A DNA stretch of 11,729 bases from Prevotella sp. UBA7782 (GTDB lineage: Bacteria; Bacteroidota; Bacteroidia; Bacteroidales; Bacteroidaceae), in assembly GCA_002480935.1 (NCBI GenBank), contig DLDC01000210.1, forward strand, positions 1-11,729, in the 5' to 3' direction. Below, piece after piece: positions 6,801 to 11,729 of the stretch. Below the pieces are notes generated by a model, which was not told where the DNA came from, did not search any database, and saw only the letters and a list, made by a program, of their open reading frames with translations. Both the position numbers and the translations under genes were made by a program. The stretch's first letter is position 1, and every line of letters begins with the position of its first letter.

Positions 6801-8111
6801 TTATTTCACCACTACTTTCTTCACCTCCCATGTAGCAGCTGCATTTGCGCTGCTGGTGTAGACAAAGGCAATACGAACCGCGCTCTTGCCTGCAAAGGCC
6901 GACAGATCGGCAGTTGCCGTGACAAAGGTCCATGATGCTCCGTCGGGCCATGTGCTTACAGTGACAGGTGTCCACGTCGTTCCGCCGTCAGCCGAGGCCA
7001 TTACTTTCAGCTCATCAGGTGCCGACTTGAAAAATCTGGCCGTATGCTCAAAGGTAAGCGTGGCCTTGTTGAGTCCCTTCAGGCTGAAGGCTGGAGACAC
7101 AAGACGGCTCTCGGCGGGCACGTTGGTCTTGTTGATATAGGCCGAAGCCTTCATAAAGCCATTCAATGCATCGTGTTTCCACACGTAGGTGAGCGGTGAC
7201 GGCATAGAAACATTGTCGATGGTGAAGCCTCCGTCGTCACTCTTGAAGGTGGCGTTCAGACCAACTTGTTCCTGGCTGCCGCCCTGTCCGTTGAGGCTAA
7301 CTATCTTGCTGCCGGCTGTCATCTCAAGAGTCTTGCCGTTGAAGTTGACCAGTGTGCCCAGCACGGTGACCTTGTCGCCCACCTTGATTTGGTCGGCAGA
7401 GGTAAACTTATCGCCATTGAGATAGTAGCCACGATATATCTCAAACTGGTTATCAGTCTTTCCGTCGTCTGAGATGTAATAAGTTGCGTTGCCGTAACTT
7501 GTGCTTACCTCGCCCATTTCTGAGATGATGCCCGACACATAGACATTCTCTACCTTTCCGCTGGCATCAAGATCCGATGCTGCTTTGATGGCTGCTGAAA
7601 CATTATAAGGATCAGCCTCGGTACCTGTTCCCTTGGGTTCGGCTGCCGGAGTAACGGTTTTTGTGATGCCGTTGATGGAGTAAATCTGCGAGCCTGTGCC
7701 TACCTGAGTAGATGTCAGCGTGCCATACACAACCACTTCATCGCCCACCTTGAGCTCGTCTGTGCTCTTAAACTTGGCTCCGTTGTAGGTATAGCCCCTG
7801 TAAACCTCAAGCGCTCCGGTGGCTGTTTTGCTGTCGTTAATGTAATAAGTAGCGTTGCCATAGCTTGTGTCAATGCTTACTGACACCACCTTACCCTTAA
7901 TATATACTGGCTGTGCGGTGAAAGTCTTGTTGCTGATGAGCTGCTGAGCTGCTGCCACGTTGTAGGGGTCGGCCTGCGTTCCGGTGCCGCTGGGAGCAAC
8001 GGTTTGAGTCTGGTCTGCGCCATTAGGATCGTTGTAAGGCATTGGCACATCCTCGCAGCTGGTGAGGGTGAGTGCCGCAATGGCAGTAAGTGATAACAAT
8101 AACTTTTTCAT
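6801..8111 (-). CDS. Lipoprotein with two OB-like repeats and a C-terminal jelly-roll domain
   Basis: The 436-residue protein has a lipoprotein signal peptide with lipobox LTSC (Cys19), so the mature form is lipid-anchored. Two homologous repeats follow, at about 42-153 and 161-275. Each opens with GTGT-ADPYNV-AA and contains SYGNATYYI, then EVYRGY/EIYRGY, then KVGD-V-V-GTL, a pattern typical of OB-fold modules in Bacteroidetes surface proteins. Residues about 285-436 form a beta-sandwich of the choice-of-anchor J type (KASAYINKTNVPAESRLVSP, ending AATWEVKKVVVK). It is last in the operon, 43 bases after the DUF5689-type gene, with no promoter visible between them. Its place behind a TonB-dependent receptor suggests a surface ligand-binding partner. 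The ligand cannot be read from the sequence. Confidence 0.82.
   Translation of the reverse strand: MKKLLLSLTAIAALTLTSCEDVPMPYNDPNGADQTQTVAPSGTGTQADPYNVAAAQQLISNKTFTAQPVYIKGKVVSVSIDTSYGNATYYINDSKTATGALEVYRGYTYNGAKFKSTDELKVGDEVVVYGTLTSTQVGTGSQIYSINGITKTVTPAAEPKGTGTEADPYNVSAAIKAASDLDASGKVENVYVSGIISEMGEVSTSYGNATYYISDDGKTDNQFEIYRGYYLNGDKFTSADQIKVGDKVTVLGTLVNFNGKTLEMTAGSKIVSLNGQGGSQEQVGLNATFKSDDGGFTIDNVSMPSPLTYVWKHDALNGFMKASAYINKTNVPAESRLVSPAFSLKGLNKATLTFEHTARFFKSAPDELKVMASADGGTTWTPVTVSTWPDGASWTFVTATADLSAFAGKSAVRIAFVYTSSANAAATWEVKKVVVK
7474..7869 (-). repeat. Conserved core of the two OB-like repeats at DNA level
   Basis: Within the lipoprotein gene, 7474-7503 and 7840-7869 match at 27 of 30 bases, 366 bp apart. 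Both encode the TSYGNATYYI core of the tandem repeats. Elsewhere the two repeats have diverged more, so this core is either constrained or kept alike by gene conversion. Confidence 0.7.
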
Positions 8112-8154
8112 ATCTGATCTTTTATTTATTCGTTATTATATATATAATGTGTAG

Positions 8155-9474
8155 TTATTTGACGGTGATGTTGCGAACTTCCCATGTGGGCGCCGTTGAG
8201 GCAGAGCTTACGTAGCGCAAGGCTATGCGTATCTTCTTTCCGGCGTAGCTTGCCAGGCTGGCGTTTCCGGTCACCATGTCCCACTTAGTGTCGGCTGTTG
8301 GCACGTTAGAAGGCTTCAGTGCCGTCCATGTAGCGGTAGAAGGCAAGCCTGACTTATAGTTGGTGCTTACCATGATGTTGCAGTTATCGTAGAAGTCGCT
8401 GCCCAGGAAGTTGGCTGCCTGAGTGATAACAAGCTGCGGACTAGTAGCCTTTGAGAGGTCTATCTCAGGAGAGATGAGCCAGCTCTCGGCCTCATAGTTC
8501 TTGCTGTTGAGATAAGCTGAGGCTTTGGCACCGTAGGAAGAGCCGTTCCAAACATACTTCAAAGCCTCGTCTAACTTCACGTCTACAATGCTGAACGAGC
8601 CCGTACCGGTATCAAAATTGTCTTCGAATAAGGCAGTGGCGGCGGGCTTTATATCATCCAGCGAGCGGATGATGACCTCCCACTTGTTGTTGTACCGTTT
8701 CATGATACCTGTAATGTCTACCTTTCCGCTTGGCATCTTGGCATTGGCAAAGTCGGCATACTGGCTGTTGTAAAGCATCACGTTGCTGCCTTGCTCATTA
8801 AGGTATATCTCTCCCCCATTCAGTGTTGAGTAGTAGGTAGAGTCGATAGAGTTGAACTTGATGCTCACGTTGCGTATCACACCCAGCTTTCCATCGTCCT
8901 TATTGATATCCCATTTGGTGGCTGTAGAGCCGTTTGCGAACTCCTCAGGCTCAGGCACATCGGTCTTGCCCAGCACCTTGAAGTGCTGGTTCCATGTAGC
9001 GCGGCTGATGCGTCCCAGCTCGGTTGCGCCGTTGCTGTTGATGGAAGGCACGCCTATGGAAGCCTGCATTCTGTAGTTGCCCACACACAGGCCCTTCAGA
9101 TCTACAAGCACTTCGGTGCCCGGAGGCAGTATGCCATAGAGGCCGCCTTGCGCAATAGAGATGATAATGGCGCCTGTTTCGTCTTGCAGGGCCAACTCGT
9201 TATAGATGTTGCCCTGTATGTCTGAGCTTGTCACAACGCCTTTTATCTTCACGTCAGTGTCTACCTTGGTGAAGCTGGCGCCGTCGCGGTAGTCTGTAGT
9301 GATGTAGGAGTTGAAGTTGTTGCGCAGCTGCGCGATGCTGATGACATTGGTTTCGGCAATCTCGTTATTGCCTACGGGCGTGTTGTCGTAGCCTGCTTCG
9401 GCATAGTCGTCGCCCATGCATGAAGCCAGGAGCAGGGGCGTAAGAGCCATTAAGATATATATAATCTTTTTCAT
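8155..9474 (-). CDS. DUF5689-type lipoprotein with C-terminal jelly-roll domain
   Basis: The 439-residue protein has a lipobox ending LLASC (Cys19). Residues about 45-150 (ISIAQLRNNF, then VKIKGVVTSSDIQGNIYNELALQD, then PPGTEVLVDLKGL) match the DUF5689 pattern, which is OB-like. A second beta-rich module follows at about 195-275 (VDITGIMKRYNNKWEVIIRSLDDI). Residues about 285-439 are a choice-of-anchor J-type beta-sandwich. That C-terminal domain is clearly related to the one in the downstream lipoprotein: both have KASAY-N...AES-L-SP and end in a WEV...VK tail. The start lies 10 bases after the receptor stop, so the genes are surely co-transcribed. Likely an outer-surface accessory protein for the receptor; the bound substrate is unknown. 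Confidence 0.85.
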   Translation of the reverse strand: MKKIIYILMALTPLLLASCMGDDYAEAGYDNTPVGNNEIAETNVISIAQLRNNFNSYITTDYRDGASFTKVDTDVKIKGVVTSSDIQGNIYNELALQDETGAIIISIAQGGLYGILPPGTEVLVDLKGLCVGNYRMQASIGVPSINSNGATELGRISRATWNQHFKVLGKTDVPEPEEFANGSTATKWDINKDDGKLGVIRNVSIKFNSIDSTYYSTLNGGEIYLNEQGSNVMLYNSQYADFANAKMPSGKVDITGIMKRYNNKWEVIIRSLDDIKPAATALFEDNFDTGTGSFSIVDVKLDEALKYVWNGSSYGAKASAYLNSKNYEAESWLISPEIDLSKATSPQLVITQAANFLGSDFYDNCNIMVSTNYKSGLPSTATWTALKPSNVPTADTKWDMVTGNASLASYAGKKIRIALRYVSSASTAPTWEVRNITVK

Positions 9475-9484
9475 GTCGTTGTTG

Positions 9485-11729
9485 TTAGAATTTATAAGCT
9501 ATGTTCAACATTCCGTTAATGCCCATTGCATAATACTTCTTGGGGTTGAGCGAGAACCTGTAAGCCCTGTAGTTGCGGGTTCCGTCGTTGCGTAGGGTGT
9601 AGTCAGAACGGCTCTGCTCGTAGCCACCGCTCACCATCTTCTGGTTGTTAAGAATGTTGTTCACCATCAAGTTGATAGAGAGGCTGCCCTTATGCAGGCG
9701 GATGTTGCGGCCTATAGAGCCGTCGAGCATAAAGCCGCCCTTGCCCTCTGCCTGAGCCGGAGCAGGCGCTATGATGCTGTTGCCCTGATTGTCTACGGTG
9801 GCTAATGTGCTGCCGTAGCGTGCGCTGGGTGCATAAGAGAGGTATATGCGGTCGTAGTAGGTGCCGCTAAAATCAATAAACCAGCCGCCCTGATGGAAGT
9901 CGATGATGGCGCTATAAGCCGAGAGGGGCGTACCACTCTCGTGCATACCTTTATTATATACAACGTCGTCAACATACGTAGCGGTTGTAGAATTGAGGTA
10001 TCTCACATTGGCGTTGTTGGTGTTCTTGGCGTTAGAGAGCGTTCCGAGCGTCTTGAAGTTGAGGTAACTGGTCAACTTAAAGTCGAGACCAAGCTCCAAT
10101 CCGTAGTAGTCCTTGGTCATGTTGGTCATGCTGACATACGAGAAGCTGTTGATATCATCAAAGTAATAGTTCTGCCACTCCGTGCCGTGGGTGAGGTGAT
10201 TGTAGTAAGCATTGAGGTTGGCATGCAACCAACTGCCGTTATACTGATAGCTTATCTCGCTTGAGAAGAGGCGCTCGTTGCGCAGGTTGGTCACAAAGTC
10301 GTTGTTCATCTCGGGCGAAGCGAAAGCCGTGCTGGCCTGTGGCGCGCGATGTTCGTAGCCCAAACCGAGTGAGAGAGCGTTGCCTCCGCCAATGGTCCAT
10401 ATCACGTTGCCCTTCATGCCGCCGGAGAAGAACTCCGCATGGCGGCTCTTTCCGAATGAGTTGTTGGCGAACATGCCGTTCAGCATGTGGCCGTAGCGAT
10501 ACATATTGTCATAGTTCAGACGTCCGGCCAAGGTGTAGCGTATGCTTCCCACCGTCTCGGTATAGTTGGCCCATAGGCCTGCCTTGCGCACGTTGATGTT
10601 GTAGTCGTAGCCGAACTTATCGCCTTCGTACACCAGCTTGCCTTTGCCCAGTGTTCCCTGAGTGTTCAGGTCATACTGCACTCTGGGGTCGTTTTCAGCA
10701 TAGGTGCCCAGAGCATAGGTGTTGATGTTATGAAACGACTTGGCTCCCAGCAAGTCTTCCATGGTCTGGTAATGATGTCCCAGGTTCTGCCCCAGCAAGA
10801 AGCCGGCATTGAGCACCTGCTTCTTTCCCAGATAACTGGTGAGAGTTGATGACATCAAAGCCGTCATATTGTTGTTGTGCTTAGCCTGCACATAGTATAG
10901 AGCATCCTGCCCTGCGGCTGCTGCCTGGCGGTTGGCATAATAGAGTCTGTCCCAGTCTATCTGTCTGTTATACTTGTTCTGCCACCACAGAGTTGCCGTA
11001 TTCCAGTCGCTCAGCGCCTGGTCAGAACGGTAGCGCGTGTCGGTTGCGTCCCACACGTCATAATAGCTGCTTGGCAAGTTCTTCCAGTAGTCTGGCTGAG
11101 GGTTGTCGGTGTTGTTATAATTGAGCTTAGTACTCTTATAGATAGAGTATTTTGTGAAGAGGCTCGTGGTGAGTTTGTTGTTCTTATTGATGTCCCAGTC
11201 CCATGTCAGAATGGCACTCGGAGCAAAATCGTTCACCACGCGCGAGTTGCGCTTGTGGCCGTTCTGATAGCCCCAATAGGGGTTATACTGATAGTCGTTG
11301 GCCAGCCAGTAAGCCTCATCAGTAGATGCTCCCTGCGTAGAACGCTCGGTGGGGTTGCCCCAGGTAGAGAGGCTCAGCGAGTGACCGTTGCGCCATTTCT
11401 TCTGAACAGCGAAGTAATAAGACAGCGCGTTGTAGAATGTTCCCTCTACATATCCGCGGTTGGCCCACCTGTAAGTGAGGTTGGCCGCCACGGCCCAGCC
11501 TTTGCTGTTGAAGCCGGAGGCATAGGTATACATACCTCTGAGTGTATAGTTGCGGTTGGCCGCGCTCAAGGTGAGCCTGTTGCCTGCCGCCATAGAGCCG
11601 GCCCTGAAGTCATAGTTGTTGCTTCCGGCCATGCCCGTCATGGAGAAGTTGTTGGCCTCGAATGGCAACGAGAAGTCTACATTGCGCGTCTGCTGGTTCA
11701 GTCCGCCCACCATAGAGTAGCGGAACTGG
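9485..11729 (-). CDS. TonB-dependent receptor, C-terminal part (cut by window edge)
   Basis: About 748 residues of beta-barrel are visible and the reading frame stays open through the right edge, so the true start lies outside. The visible part has the repeated antiparallel strand pattern, with long aromatic- and Asn-rich loops (for example NDYQYNPYWGYQNGHKRNS). It ends GINGMLNIAYKF, with the terminal phenylalanine needed for barrel assembly. Late strands such as GGFMLDGSIGRNIRLHKGSL and SINLMVNNILNNQ are characteristic of TonB-dependent receptors. The plug, and any carboxypeptidase-like or signal region, would be upstream. It is upstream of both lipoprotein genes and is followed by them with only a 10-base gap. 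The role would be energised import across the outer membrane; the substrate is unknown. Confidence 0.9.
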   Translation of the reverse strand, partial: QFRYSMVGGLNQQTRNVDFSLPFEANNFSMTGMAGSNNYDFRAGSMAAGNRLTLSAANRNYTLRGMYTYASGFNSKGWAVAANLTYRWANRGYVEGTFYNALSYYFAVQKKWRNGHSLSLSTWGNPTERSTQGASTDEAYWLANDYQYNPYWGYQNGHKRNSRVVNDFAPSAILTWDWDINKNNKLTTSLFTKYSIYKSTKLNYNNTDNPQPDYWKNLPSSYYDVWDATDTRYRSDQALSDWNTATLWWQNKYNRQIDWDRLYYANRQAAAAGQDALYYVQAKHNNNMTALMSSTLTSYLGKKQVLNAGFLLGQNLGHHYQTMEDLLGAKSFHNINTYALGTYAENDPRVQYDLNTQGTLGKGKLVYEGDKFGYDYNINVRKAGLWANYTETVGSIRYTLAGRLNYDNMYRYGHMLNGMFANNSFGKSRHAEFFSGGMKGNVIWTIGGGNALSLGLGYEHRAPQASTAFASPEMNNDFVTNLRNERLFSSEISYQYNGSWLHANLNAYYNHLTHGTEWQNYYFDDINSFSYVSMTNMTKDYYGLELGLDFKLTSYLNFKTLGTLSNAKNTNNANVRYLNSTTATYVDDVVYNKGMHESGTPLSAYSAIIDFHQGGWFIDFSGTYYDRIYLSYAPSARYGSTLATVDNQGNSIIAPAPAQAEGKGGFMLDGSIGRNIRLHKGSLSINLMVNNILNNQKMVSGGYEQSRSDYTLRNDGTRNYRAYRFSLNPKKYYAMGINGMLNIAYKF

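Noticed and set aside
11711..11713. ATG as the start of the TonB-dependent receptor
   Set aside because: The frame remains open to the window edge, and the visible protein is barrel only, without a signal peptide or plug. This Met is internal.

Overview
The window looks like a chromosomal segment of a Bacteroidales bacterium, most likely Prevotella or a close relative. Three things point that way. Promoter-like sites match the Bacteroidetes form (TTG, about 20 nt, then TAnnTTTG). Start sites mostly lack a strong Shine-Dalgarno sequence. The gene content is typical of the phylum: an OmpP1/FadL-type porin, a TonB-dependent receptor followed by surface-type lipoproteins, and a secreted protein with a TonB C-terminal domain. 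The genus is inferred from overall character, not from a marker gene.

Layout. Positions 1-291 have no gene but hold a leftward promoter near the edge. queC (queuosine/archaeosine precursor synthesis) lies on the minus strand at 292-945 with its own promoter at 1017-1047. A two-gene minus-strand unit follows: an aromatic- and glycine-rich secreted protein (3862-2813) and an OmpP1/FadL-family outer membrane protein (2762-1221), ended by a hairpin at 1158-1195. prmA (ribosomal protein L11 methyltransferase) is transcribed divergently from 4007 to 4867. A 642-bp non-coding stretch (4868-5509) contains a hairpin and a block that resembles dispersed intergenic repeat DNA. A plus-strand gene at 5510-6601 encodes a secreted protein ending in a TonB C-terminal domain and is visibly richer in A+T than its neighbours. 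It converges on a minus-strand operon, and one hairpin at 6751-6780 can serve both.

The right-hand 5 kb is one leftward operon: a TonB-dependent receptor (9485 to beyond the right edge), a DUF5689-type lipoprotein (8155-9474) and a second lipoprotein with two tandem OB-like repeats (6801-8111). Both lipoproteins end in related jelly-roll domains. This looks like an outer-membrane import system in which the receptor works with two surface binding proteins. The ligand is unknown. The OB-like folds raise nucleic acid or a nucleic-acid-derived ligand as one testable idea. This operon is the best candidate for a poorly described system in the window, although the overall receptor-lipoprotein scheme is familiar in Bacteroidetes.
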